Assembly (NCBI RefSeq): GCF_023913735.1
Contig: NZ_JAMXBH010000004.1
Location: 62,001-126,000 of the forward strand
Source of the DNA: Pseudarthrobacter raffinosi
GTDB taxonomy: Bacteria > Actinomycetota > Actinomycetes > Actinomycetales > Micrococcaceae
Direction: 5' to 3'
Length of the DNA stretch: 64,000 bases
The position numbers were made by a program, and so were the translations under genes. This document shows, piece after piece, positions 51,490 to 59,117 of this stretch (within the stretch, counting starts at the first letter, position 1; every line of letters begins with the position of its first letter). The notes below the pieces were generated by a model. The model did no database searches and was not told the DNA's origin. It worked only from the letters and a program-made list of their open reading frames with translations.

Positions 51490-52977
51490 CTAGCCGATCT
51501 TGTTGGCAGCCTCGGCGTCGGAATCAGTGGAGCCCGCACCCAGGTTGGCGCGCAGCTTGGCGCCGAGTTCGGCGTCCACGTTGGTCCAGTACTGGATGGC
51601 GCGTTCCTTGATCTCGGCGTTCTTCACGCCGCCCACCGCACCGCTGATGGTGTCCAGCAGACGGGCCTTGGCGCCGTCGTCGAACACCTCGCGGTACAGG
51701 GTGCCGGCCTGGCCGAAGTCGCCGTCCTCGGCGTGCAGGGAGTGTGCGGAGAGCGTGAGCTCACCGTCGTTCTCCCAGCCGCCGGCCGGGGAAGCCGGCT
51801 CAACGGCAGCCGGGCCGTTGAAGGAGTTCGGCGCGTAAACCGGTACGGACGGGGCGTTGAAATGGTAACGCCCGGCGCCGTCCTGGCTGTAGTTGTTGAC
51901 CTGGTTCTTCGGCTGGTTCACCGGGATCTGCGCGTGGTTGGTGCCCACGCGGTAGCGGTGTGCGTCGGCGTAGGAGAAGATACGGGCCTGCAGCATCTTG
52001 TCCGGGGAGGCGGCGATGCCCGGCACGAAGTTCGACGGCGCGAAGGTGGCCTGCTCGATCTGCGCGAAGTAGTTCTCCGGGTTCTTGTTCAGCTCCATGG
52101 TGCCCACGTGGATCAGCGGGTAGTCCGAGTGCGGCCACACCTTGGTGAGGTCGAACGGGTTGAAGCGGTAGCCCTTGGCGTCTTCGTACGGCATGACCTG
52201 GACGTGCAGTTCCCAGGACGGGAAGTTGCCCTCGGCGATGTTGTCCTGCAGGTCGCGGATGTAGAAGTCCGCGTCCGAGCCAGCCAGCTCTTCGGCCTGG
52301 TCGCCGGAGATGGTCTTGACGCCCTGGTTGGACTTGAAGTGGTACTTGACCCAGAAGCGCTCGCCCTCGGCATTGATCCACTGGTAGGTGTGCGAGCCGT
52401 AGCCCTGCATTTCACGCCAGGAGGCCGGCAGGCCGCGGTCGCCCATAAGCCAGGTCACCTGGTGTGCGGATTCCGGGGACAGGGTCCAGAAGTCCCACTG
52501 CATGTCCGCATCGCGCAGGTGCGTGCCCGGGAGGCGCTTCTGGGAGTGGATGAAGTCCGGGAACTTGATGCCGTCGCGGATGAAGAAGACGGGGGTGTTG
52601 TTGCCCACGAGGTCGTAGTTGCCCTCGGAGGTGTAGAACTTGACGGCGAAACCGCGGGGATCGCGCCAGGTGTCCGGGGAGCCGGCCTCGCCGGCAACCG
52701 AGGAGAAACGGATCAGCATCTCGGTCTCAACGCCCGGCTGCAGGAACGCGGCCTTGGTGTACTTGGAGATGTCCGAAGTGGCCTTGAACGTACCGAACGC
52801 GCCGCCGCCCTTGGCGTGCACTACGCGCTCCGGCACCCGCTCGCGGTTGAACTGGGCGAGCTTTTCGATCAGGTAGTGGTCCGTGAGGATAATGGCGCCG
52901 TCGGCACCGACGGACTGTGCGTGCGCGTCGGAAGTGACGGGCGCACCGGACTGGGTTGTAGAGATGTTCGCAGTCAT
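51490..52977 (-). CDS. katA: monofunctional haem catalase
   Basis: 495-residue clade-3-type small-subunit catalase. The distal histidine is His54 in RVVHAKGGGAFG. The proximal haem tyrosine is in RIFSYADAHRYRVG, and the NADPH/haem-region motifs RFSSVAGEAGSPDTWRDPRGFAVKF and HIGTMELNKNP-like LIHVGTMELNKNPENYF are present. It decomposes H2O2 in the cytoplasm. The start ATG 52977 has AGGAGA. It follows the Fur-type regulator gene by 18 nt and is presumably co-transcribed with it and peroxide-induced. Confidence 0.94.
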   Translation of the reverse strand: MTANISTTQSGAPVTSDAHAQSVGADGAIILTDHYLIEKLAQFNRERVPERVVHAKGGGAFGTFKATSDISKYTKAAFLQPGVETEMLIRFSSVAGEAGSPDTWRDPRGFAVKFYTSEGNYDLVGNNTPVFFIRDGIKFPDFIHSQKRLPGTHLRDADMQWDFWTLSPESAHQVTWLMGDRGLPASWREMQGYGSHTYQWINAEGERFWVKYHFKSNQGVKTISGDQAEELAGSDADFYIRDLQDNIAEGNFPSWELHVQVMPYEDAKGYRFNPFDLTKVWPHSDYPLIHVGTMELNKNPENYFAQIEQATFAPSNFVPGIAASPDKMLQARIFSYADAHRYRVGTNHAQIPVNQPKNQVNNYSQDGAGRYHFNAPSVPVYAPNSFNGPAAVEPASPAGGWENDGELTLSAHSLHAEDGDFGQAGTLYREVFDDGAKARLLDTISGAVGGVKNAEIKERAIQYWTNVDAELGAKLRANLGAGSTDSDAEAANKIG

Positions 52978-52995
52978 TTTTCTCCTATTTCTCGA

Positions 52996-53466
52996 TTACT
53001 TGGGACGTTCAGAAGGAAGTTTTTGGGACTCTTGGCAGTCCTGGCAGATGCCCTGGTACATCACGTCGGCAATCTGGATGGTCATCGGCTTGGAGTTCTC
53101 ATCCCAGTGCGGGGTGAGGCAGGGTGCGTGCCCGACGGCGCATTCGACGTCCTCCACGCGGCCGCAGCTGATGCAGATGGCGTGGTGGTGGTTGTCACCG
53201 ACGCGGGTCTCATACAGGGCCGGGGAATGCGGCGGCTCGAAGCGGCGCAGCATGTGCAGGTCGGTCAGGTCGCCGAGGACCACGTATACCGATTGCGCGG
53301 TCAGCTCCGGAAGTTCGGTGCGCGCGGCGGCCAGGATGCTCTCCGCGGGGGAGTGCGGATGATGTTCGACGGCGGTCAGCACGGCGAGCCGCTGTTTGGT
53401 CACCCGGCGGCCGTGGGCACGCAGGGCGGCAGCCCATGCATCGTGGCCGCCAAAGTGTTCCGTCAT
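52996..53466 (-). CDS. Fur-family regulator (PerR/FurA type)
   Basis: 156 residues. A winged helix (about 10-85; GRRVTKQRLAVLTAVEHHPHSPAESIL and TAQSVYVVLGDL) is followed by the dimerisation domain. This holds the regulatory metal site DNHHHAICISCG and two CxxC pairs (CISC, CQDC) for structural zinc. The organisation with a catalase gene, and the small size, indicate a peroxide sensor rather than an iron-uptake Fur. It probably represses its own operon through the palindrome at 53483-53505. No Shine-Dalgarno is visible; TTCAAT lies 6 nt before the ATG. Confidence 0.85.
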   Translation of the reverse strand: MTEHFGGHDAWAAALRAHGRRVTKQRLAVLTAVEHHPHSPAESILAAARTELPELTAQSVYVVLGDLTDLHMLRRFEPPHSPALYETRVGDNHHHAICISCGRVEDVECAVGHAPCLTPHWDENSKPMTIQIADVMYQGICQDCQESQKLPSERPK

Positions 53467-53472
53467 GTTTCT

Positions 53473-53505
53473 ATTGAAGCACTTATTATGAGTCGATCAC
53501 AATAA
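53473..53505 (-). promoter_or_regulatory. PerR-like operator and promoter of fur-katA
   Basis: Inverted repeat TTATT-x-TGA-N5-TCA-x-AATAA spans 53483-53505, an AT-rich island in GC-rich DNA. On the minus strand it covers the expected -35 region of a TTCAAT -10 (53478-53473) placed 6 nt before the ATG. Confidence 0.6.
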
Positions 53506-54261
53506 GGCTTGGCTTACCTTCGGCAGGTCCAGGAATTCCTGCATGGGGTTGCGGGATTCTCCTCCCGAGCGGCCCATGGCATGGACTTCCAGGCCGCCGG
53601 GTCCGGGTTCCGGCACCACGCAGCTCAGCCCGGTCACGCCGGGGCGGGTTGCCAGGCCCTCGACGACGGCGGCCAGCGCCAGCAGGTGGCCGGGTGTCAG
53701 GCCGGGACCGCCCGGCGCCGGCGGCAACGCCGGTGCGAGCACCGTGTGGTGCGCGCCGGCCTTGAATTTCGGGGTCCTGGCGGTGAGTTCCGGGAGCGTG
53801 CCGTCCGCCGGCGGGACGGGCTCCGCCGGGCGCGCATCAGCCAGCCGGCGCAGGGCGGCGCGGAGGCCGCCGTCGTACTCGCCAAGTTCTTCCGCTGCGG
53901 CCGGCACGCGGCGCTGAACGGGCAGGCGCAGCTGTTCGCCGGGCGTGACCGGCTCGGCGTCCCAGCGCCCGAAGACGTGGAACGTGGGCGTGGAGGATTC
54001 CGCTTCCGGTTCGCCGATGGCCGCTCCGATGGGGTGCCACTGGTGCGCAAACATAACGGTGCAGCGGCCGGCCCCCAGCACTTCGGCGAGGGCCTGCCGG
54101 GCAGTGTTGTGGCAGTGCAGCCAGTCGGTGGCGGAGCGGAGATCGAACGCCATGGCCGGATTCGTGAGCCTGATCAGGAGATGGCCGGCGTTCAGGGCGG
54201 TGCGGGGCCGGGCAACCTCCCAGCAAGGCGAGGCAAAAAGCAGCCGCCTGGAAACATGCAT
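53497..54261 (-). CDS. hypothetical protein
   Basis: 254 residues from ATG 54261, which has AAAGGAGT 6 nt upstream; the frame is open much further, but that part overlaps the divergent transporter. I do not recognise the family. Visible features: LNAGHLLIRLTNPAMAFDLRS and TDWLHCHNTARQALAEVLGAG near the N-terminus, TVMFAHQWHPIGAAIGEPE, several histidines in HCHN, HQWH and HHTV, and a Pro/Ala-rich second half (GLTPGHLLALAAVVEGLATRPG). The last codons overlap the perR operator region. A soluble cytoplasmic protein; no function is proposed. Confidence 0.55.
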   Translation of the reverse strand: MHVSRRLLFASPCWEVARPRTALNAGHLLIRLTNPAMAFDLRSATDWLHCHNTARQALAEVLGAGRCTVMFAHQWHPIGAAIGEPEAESSTPTFHVFGRWDAEPVTPGEQLRLPVQRRVPAAAEELGEYDGGLRAALRRLADARPAEPVPPADGTLPELTARTPKFKAGAHHTVLAPALPPAPGGPGLTPGHLLALAAVVEGLATRPGVTGLSCVVPEPGPGGLEVHAMGRSGGESRNPMQEFLDLPKVSQALL

Positions 54262-54327
54262 ATGCCGACTCCTTTCCCCCGCCTGAGGATACCAAGCGTG
54301 TGACAGAACAGGACACTGATGCGCTAT

Positions 54328-54339
54328 TAGGGTTGCAGG
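54328..54339 (+). promoter_or_regulatory. leaderless -10 of the MFS exporter gene
   Basis: TAGGGT (54328-54333), 6 nt, then GTG 54340. No Shine-Dalgarno is present. Same geometry as the sulfur promoters but with a GTG start. Confidence 0.5.
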
Positions 54340-55611
54340 GTGGGGAAACTGCTGGCCGATATCACACCGCTCCGGGAGAGCCCGGCCTTCCGCCGGCTCT
54401 GGCTGGGTTCCGCCGTCTCGGCCGTGGGGAGCCAGCTCACGCTGGTGGCCGTGAGCCTGGAGGTGTACCGGCTCACGCAGGACAGTTTCTATGTGGGACT
54501 GCTGGGTGTGTTTGCGCTGGTGCCGCTGGTGTTCGGCGGCCTGCTGGGCGGCTCCATCGCCGACTCCCACAACCGCCGCACGGTGGCGCTCCTGGCAACG
54601 TCCGTCCTGTGGCTGACTACCGGCCTGATCGCGCTGCAGTCCTGGCTGCAGCTGGGAAACGTCTGGATTCTCTACCTCCTGGTGGCGCTGCAAAGCGGTG
54701 CCCAGGCCATCAACCAGCCGGCCCGCAGTGCCATCATCCCCACGCTCATTCGCAAGGAACTGCTTCCCGCGGCCAACGCGCTCAGCATGATGTCGTTCGG
54801 GCTGGCGTTGACGGTGGGACCCCTGCTGGCGGGGGTGCTGGTGGCGTGGGTGGGCTTTGGCTGGACGTACACCATCGACTTCATCAGCTTCGCTTTTGTG
54901 CTCTGGGCGGTCTTCAGGCTCCCGTCCATGCCGCCCTCGGGAAGCGCCGGGCGGGCCGGGATCCGGTCTGTCATCGAGGGGTTCCGGTTCCTGGGCACCC
55001 GGCCCAACCTGCGGATGACCTTCATCATCGACCTCGTGGCCATGATCCTGGCCCAGCCGCGCGCGCTGATGCCCGCCATCGGTGCGCTCATGATCGGCGG
55101 CGGCGAAACCACGGTGGGCATCCTGCTGGCCTCCAGCGCGGTGGGCGCGTTCCTGGCCGGCCTGTTTTCGGGGCCGCTCGGCCAGATCCGGTGGCAGGGG
55201 AGTGCCGTGGTGTGGTCAGTGATGGGCTGGGGTGCCTCGATTGCCGGCTTCGGTGTGGTGGTGCTCCTGGCAGGACGGACGGACGACGGCGGGGCCACAG
55301 TTTGGCTGGTCCCGGCGGCTTTGTGCTGCGCACTGGCCGGAATCGCAGACTCCATCAGTGCAGTCTTCCGCAACACCATCCTGCAGGCCGCTGCGCCGGA
55401 CCACCTGCGCGGACGGCTCCAGGGGGTCTTCATTGTGGTGGTGGTCGGTGGGCCGCGCGTGGGTGACCTGCTGGCAGGCGGCGGGACTAAGATTCTCAGT
55501 GAGGGCTGGGTCCTGCTTCTGGGCGGGGTTTTGTGCATCGCGGTGGCCTGGCTGGCGGCACAGCTGCAGCCGGGCTTCCGGCAGTACGATGCCCGCGACC
55601 CGATGCCATAG
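54340..55611 (+). CDS. MFS transporter, EntS/DHA3-type exporter
   Basis: 423 residues with 10-12 helices. The N-terminus LLADITPLRESPAFRRLWLGSAVSAVGSQLTLVAVSLEVY is typical of the MFS_3 (EntS/MefA-like) group, as are NRRTVALLATSVLWLTTG and ALQSGAQAINQPARSAIIPTLI. The late block NTILQAAAPDHLRGRLQGVFIVVVVGGPRVGD is also characteristic. The substrate is unknown, perhaps a siderophore or drug. The start is GTG 54340 with a leaderless-type -10. Divergent from the hypothetical gene at 54261. Confidence 0.83.
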   Translation: MGKLLADITPLRESPAFRRLWLGSAVSAVGSQLTLVAVSLEVYRLTQDSFYVGLLGVFALVPLVFGGLLGGSIADSHNRRTVALLATSVLWLTTGLIALQSWLQLGNVWILYLLVALQSGAQAINQPARSAIIPTLIRKELLPAANALSMMSFGLALTVGPLLAGVLVAWVGFGWTYTIDFISFAFVLWAVFRLPSMPPSGSAGRAGIRSVIEGFRFLGTRPNLRMTFIIDLVAMILAQPRALMPAIGALMIGGGETTVGILLASSAVGAFLAGLFSGPLGQIRWQGSAVVWSVMGWGASIAGFGVVVLLAGRTDDGGATVWLVPAALCCALAGIADSISAVFRNTILQAAAPDHLRGRLQGVFIVVVVGGPRVGDLLAGGGTKILSEGWVLLLGGVLCIAVAWLAAQLQPGFRQYDARDPMP

Positions 55612-55687
55612 GGCCATGCCTTGTTGGGGCAACTTGGCGGGGCAACCTGTTGGGTCAACTTTGTCAGGGCGACGTGGAGGAGTGGAC

Positions 55688-56554
55688 GTGCACAAGCATT
55701 ACAACGGCCTGAAAACTGCGGCGCTCTTTGGCGTCCTGTGGGCGGTGCTCCTGGGCCTGGGCGGACTGATCGGGATCAATACCCGCAGTTCAGCGCCCAT
55801 CTGGATCATGGCCCTGATCGGCGTGGCCACCACCGCCTACGGCTACTGGAACAGCGACAAAATTGCCATCCGCTCCATGCAGGCCTACCCCGTCACGGAG
55901 GCCCAGGCGCCACAGCTCTACCAGATTGTCCGGGAGCTCTCCGTCCGGGCCAACCAGCCGATGCCCCGCATCTACCTCTCACCCACCATGAACCCGAACG
56001 CGTTCGCCACCGGCCGGAATCCCAAAAACGCCGCCGTGTGCTGCACCGAAGGGATCCTGCAGCTGCTGGATACCCGCGAGCTGCGCGGGGTCCTGGGGCA
56101 CGAGCTGATGCACGTGTACAACCGGGACATCCTCACGTCCTCGGTGGCAGCCGCGGTGGCCGGGGTCATCACATCCGTGGGCCAGATGCTGCTGTTCTTC
56201 GGCGGCGACCGGCGCAACTCCAACCCGCTGGCCATGCTGGCGATGGCCCTTTTGGCACCGTTTGCCGCCTCGCTCATCCAGCTGGCCATCTCCCGGACCC
56301 GCGAGTACGACGCCGACGAGGACGGTTCGCAGCTCACTGGCGATCCGCTGGCGCTCGCCTCAGCCCTGCGCAAGATTGAGCAGGGGGTGCGGATCGCGCC
56401 GCTGCCGCAGGAGCAGAAGCTGGTCAACACCTCGCACCTGATGATCGCCAACCCGTTCCGCGGCGGGGCGATGACTAAGCTGTTCGCCACCCACCCGCCG
56501 ATGAAGGAGCGGATCGCCCGGCTGGAACGGATTGCCGGCCGGCCGCTGAACTGA
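55688..56554 (+). CDS. htpX: HtpX-type membrane zinc metalloprotease
   Basis: M48-family protease for quality control of membrane proteins, 288 aa. Two N-terminal helices (about 10-30, 36-54) precede the zinc motif HELMHVYNRD (HELMH at 138-142). Further helices follow near 152-170 and 180-200, then the third-ligand block SRTREYDADEDG. The start is GTG 55688 with GGAGG 6 nt upstream. The longer open frame overlaps the MFS gene and is rejected. A bidirectional terminator separates it from yajQ. Confidence 0.9.
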   Translation: MHKHYNGLKTAALFGVLWAVLLGLGGLIGINTRSSAPIWIMALIGVATTAYGYWNSDKIAIRSMQAYPVTEAQAPQLYQIVRELSVRANQPMPRIYLSPTMNPNAFATGRNPKNAAVCCTEGILQLLDTRELRGVLGHELMHVYNRDILTSSVAAAVAGVITSVGQMLLFFGGDRRNSNPLAMLAMALLAPFAASLIQLAISRTREYDADEDGSQLTGDPLALASALRKIEQGVRIAPLPQEQKLVNTSHLMIANPFRGGAMTKLFATHPPMKERIARLERIAGRPLN

Positions 56555-56605
56555 GGCTGACTGATCGACCCGGGCGCCGCCGTCGTACTTTCACCCGGGA
56601 CACGC

Positions 56606-56650
56606 AAAAACGCCGGCGCTGCCCGTATTCCGGTAGCGCCGGCGTCTTTT
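56606..56650. terminator. bidirectional terminator between htpX and yajQ
   Basis: 11-bp arms ACGCCGGCGCT (56610-56620) and complement (56635-56645). A-run at 56606-56610 on one side and CTTTTG on the other give U-runs in both directions for the convergent genes. Confidence 0.8.
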
Positions 56651-56695
56651 GTCAGCGGCAGAATTTTTGCGCCTCGAAAACGAGGGCTTGGTCCG

Positions 56696-57187
56696 CTAGC
56701 TGCGGAAGTTGACGAACTGCAGGTCCGCCTCGTCAAAGTCCTTCAGCAGCGCCATGACGGACTGCAGGTCATCGCGGGACTTGGACGAGACGCGGAGTTC
56801 GTCGCCCTGGATCTGGGATTTAACGCCCTTGGGGCCCTCATCGCGGATCAGCTTGTTGATCTTCTTGGCCAGGTCCTGCTCGATGCCTTCCTTGATGGAG
56901 GCTTCGAGGCGGAATTCCTTGCCGGAGGGGTAAGGCTCGCCGGTGTCCAGGGACTTCAGGGAGATGCCGCGGCGGATCAGCTTGGACTGGAGGACGTCCA
57001 GCACGGCCAGGACGCGTTCCTCCGAGTTCGCCTTCATCAGGATCTTCTCGCCGCTGAATTCGACCTCGGCGCCGACGCCCTTGAAGTCGTAGCGCTGGAC
57101 CAGTTCCTTCTGGGCCTGGTTCAGCGCGTTGGCCACTTCCTGCTTGTCCACTTTGCTTACGACGTCGAACGTTGACTCGCCTGCCAT
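56696..57187 (-). CDS. yajQ: YajQ-family nucleotide-binding protein
   Basis: 163 residues with two ferredoxin-like/KH-type halves. The family patterns STFDVVSKVDKQEVANALNQ, RYDFKGVGAEVEFSG, GKEFRLEASIKEGIEQDLAKKI and the final VMALLKDFDEADLQFVNFR are all present. YajQ proteins bind nucleotides and RNA, and some bind cyclic di-GMP. The start ATG 57187 has AAGGAGA upstream. Single-gene unit. Confidence 0.92.
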   Translation of the reverse strand: MAGESTFDVVSKVDKQEVANALNQAQKELVQRYDFKGVGAEVEFSGEKILMKANSEERVLAVLDVLQSKLIRRGISLKSLDTGEPYPSGKEFRLEASIKEGIEQDLAKKINKLIRDEGPKGVKSQIQGDELRVSSKSRDDLQSVMALLKDFDEADLQFVNFRS

Positions 57188-57377
57188 GATTCTCCTTGTG
57201 CCGGTGGTTGCCCTGACATTGGCTCTGCAGGGCGTGGATCTCTGCATTCCAGCCTAATACGGATGCCCCGGCCGTGGCTTGTTCCGCATTCACAGTTCCC
57301 TCACAGCGGACGCACTGCGGGAACGAAGCCGGACAGCGCAGAGTTGAACGAGTTGGAAGTAGGTCGAAGGGAAAGCC

Positions 57378-57632
57378 ATGCAACACAACGCCGTCCGTTA
57401 TGTCACGCGATCCACCGCCGCAGCCGCCGGCGCCGTCGCCACCGCCGCGACCTCAGTTGCCGCAGCAGCGATCGCTGCCTCCATCGTGTTCAGCCCGGTG
57501 CCGGACGCCTCGTCCCGCATGGACGGTGTGCACGCGGACTTGCTGCGGGCCGTCCAGCTGAACCAGATCACCGAGGAACAGGCCGTGAAGTTCGAGGCCA
57601 AGCTGGCCGGACGGATTCTCGGCGACGCCTAA
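57378..57632 (+). CDS. small alanine-rich membrane or secreted protein
   Basis: 84 residues. Basic N-terminus (VRYVTRST), an Ala/Val-rich hydrophobic stretch at about 14-40 that could be a membrane helix or signal peptide, and a polar helix at the end (DLLRAVQLNQITEEQAVKFEAKLAG). No recognised family. The start ATG 57378 has GAAGGGAAAG upstream and codon use is typical of the genome. Just upstream of tRNA-Tyr. Confidence 0.6.
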   Translation: MQHNAVRYVTRSTAAAAGAVATAATSVAAAAIAASIVFSPVPDASSRMDGVHADLLRAVQLNQITEEQAVKFEAKLAGRILGDA

Positions 57633-57720
57633 GTCCCCGGGTTTTCCGCGGAATTGCGGGGCTTCTGGCGGCGTTTTCAGGGGTCTACCGCCTCGATTCG
57701 ATTCTTCGGCAGAAGTTCTG

Positions 57721-57726
57721 TAAAGT
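57721..57726 (+). promoter_or_regulatory. probable tRNA-Tyr promoter -10
   Basis: TGTAAAGT at 57719-57726 is an extended -10 (TAAAGT) of the kind seen at stable-RNA promoters, about 90 nt upstream of the mature tRNA; a weak TTCGAT -35 lies at 57697. Confidence 0.4.
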
Positions 57727-57814
57727 TGTCTTGCCCGCGGTTACTGGAAGCGGAACGGCCCGGAAACGGACGTTCTGAACACTGCAGCCGGGGGTGATCT
57801 TCTTTTTGAAGTTC

Positions 57815-57896
57815 GGCAGATTACCCGAGCGGCCAAAGGGGGCTGACTGTAAATCAGCTGGCAACGCCTACGGGGGTTCGAATCCCTCATCTGCCA
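57815..57896 (+). tRNA. tRNA-Tyr (anticodon GTA)
   Basis: The acceptor stem GGCAGAT (57815-57821) pairs with ATCTGCC (57889-57895), with discriminator A at 57896. The anticodon loop is CTGTAAA with GTA at 57849-57851. A long class II variable arm lies between the anticodon and T arms, and the T loop is GGTTCGAATCC. The encoded 3' end continues CCG, so CCA is added after transcription. An integrase remnant lies immediately downstream, as expected if the 3' end served as an attachment site. Confidence 0.95.
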
Positions 57897-57961
57897 CCGC
57901 CCCGGATTCTAGGGGAATTTAGACCCGTTCGTATCTCTTCGGAGGTGCGGGCGGGTCTTTT

Positions 57962-58618
57962 TTACTTCCCGGTGATCACACTTGTGAGCACACCTTGGCT
58001 TTTCTTTGACATCGGCAGCAGTGAGGACGCACCTTCCGCGGCGTTGTGGGCGGCGTCTCCCACCATGTGCGCGTACAGGTCGCGGGTGATCTGGCTGTTG
58101 CTGTGTCCCATGGTCTTGGACACAATGGCCATGTCCTGCCCCGAGGCCAGCATTAGAGACGCGTGGAGGTGGCGGAGGTCATGGAAGCGCATGTGCGGGA
58201 GGCCCAGCTTCTCCACCATCAGCTCGAAGAGTTTGGACGGGTAGCCCGGGCGGAGCTGGCTGCCGTCCTCGTACGTGAACACGCGGCCCGAGTCCTGATA
58301 GGCGTCTCCTCATGCCTCGCGTTCCTGCCCCTGCTGGAACTGCCACGTCAGAAGAGCGGCGACGGCCCGGTCTGACAGTGCGACCAGGCGGTCCTGTCCG
58401 GCATCCGTTTTGATTGTGCCCTCCACTACTTCCTTGCCTACCTGTACAAGCTGCACACAGACAACCAGGCGGCGGGCGGCAAGGTCTACGTCCTGCCAGC
58501 GGAGGCCGCACAGTTCACCGCGGCGCATACCGGAGAGGATGGCCACCTCAAACAGTTCGCCCAGCCGGTGCTCAGTGGCGGCGTCCAGGACGACCGCTCC
58601 ACCTACTACTGGAAGCAC
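57962..58618 (-). pseudogene. tyrosine recombinase (phage-type integrase), 5'-truncated with internal TGA
   Basis: The C-terminal catalytic domain of an integrase. The first part (58618 to 58313) has EHRLGELFEVAILSGMRRGELCGLRW with the first catalytic Arg and TIKTDAGQDR with Lys. A TGA at 58310-58312 interrupts the frame where relatives have Trp (EREA-stop-GDAYQDSG). The frame then continues intact through HDLRHLHASLML, GHSNSQITRDLYAHM (catalytic Tyr) to the stop. The N-terminal arm-binding domain is missing; homology stops near 58580. It lies 65 nt from tRNA-Tyr, so it is probably the relic of an element that used that gene. Confidence 0.8.
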
Positions 58619-58957
58619 GTCTACGAGCGGAACACCGAAGGACTCTACCTACCCAACGGCGCCTTCGCCTTAGCGGCAACCCTCGCCGGACTGCCGATGG
58701 ACTGGTCCGCCTACAACCCCACCATCCACGCCCGGGAATCCCGCCACAACCCAATCGGGGCCCTCATGACTAATCCCCGCCGATTCAAGGACACCGCGGC
58801 CAGCGTGCCCGAGTTCAGCGCCCTTATGAACGCCCAGGTCCGAGCCACGCTGCCATGCAACGGAGGGGCCGAATGGATGGCCGAAGTCCATCGTCTCCAG
58901 CAACGGGCAGCCGAGCTGTGCCGCCCGTGCGCCCTCCTGGTATTGTGCTGCACCTAA
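58590..58957 (+). pseudogene. unidentified coding fragment beside the integrase relic
   Basis: From about the integrase breakpoint a plus-strand frame with strong GC3 bias reads YYWKHVYERNTEGLYLPNG, LAGLPMDWSAYNPTIHARES and FKDTAASVPEFSALMNA, ending TAA at 58957. It has no start signal of its own and its 5' part would be antisense to the integrase. It looks like the 3' end of a gene joined there by deletion. Family not recognised. Confidence 0.35.
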
Positions 58958-59117
58958 GGCCATCACCGCTGGGGAAAGAACCGGTATCTGGGGCCAACAT
59001 CTGGTCTCTGTTCATCTGGCCCTGGCTTCCTGCCGACGGGTCGAGGGCATGCTGACGCCGCCCTGTTAATAACAAAGCCGAGTCACCGGCGGCGCGCACT
59101 ACGCTGCTGACGCCGCG

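Noticed and set aside
51283..53505. 740-codon plus-strand frame opposite katA and fur
   Set aside because: Shadow of katA and its regulator; no start signal or recognisable domain.
54262..54693. N-terminal extension of the hypothetical protein at 53497-54261
   Set aside because: It would be antisense to the MFS exporter; ATG 54261 has a strong AAAGGAGT site.
58410..58590. Plus-strand frames over the integrase relic
   Set aside because: They are antisense to recognisable integrase sequence.
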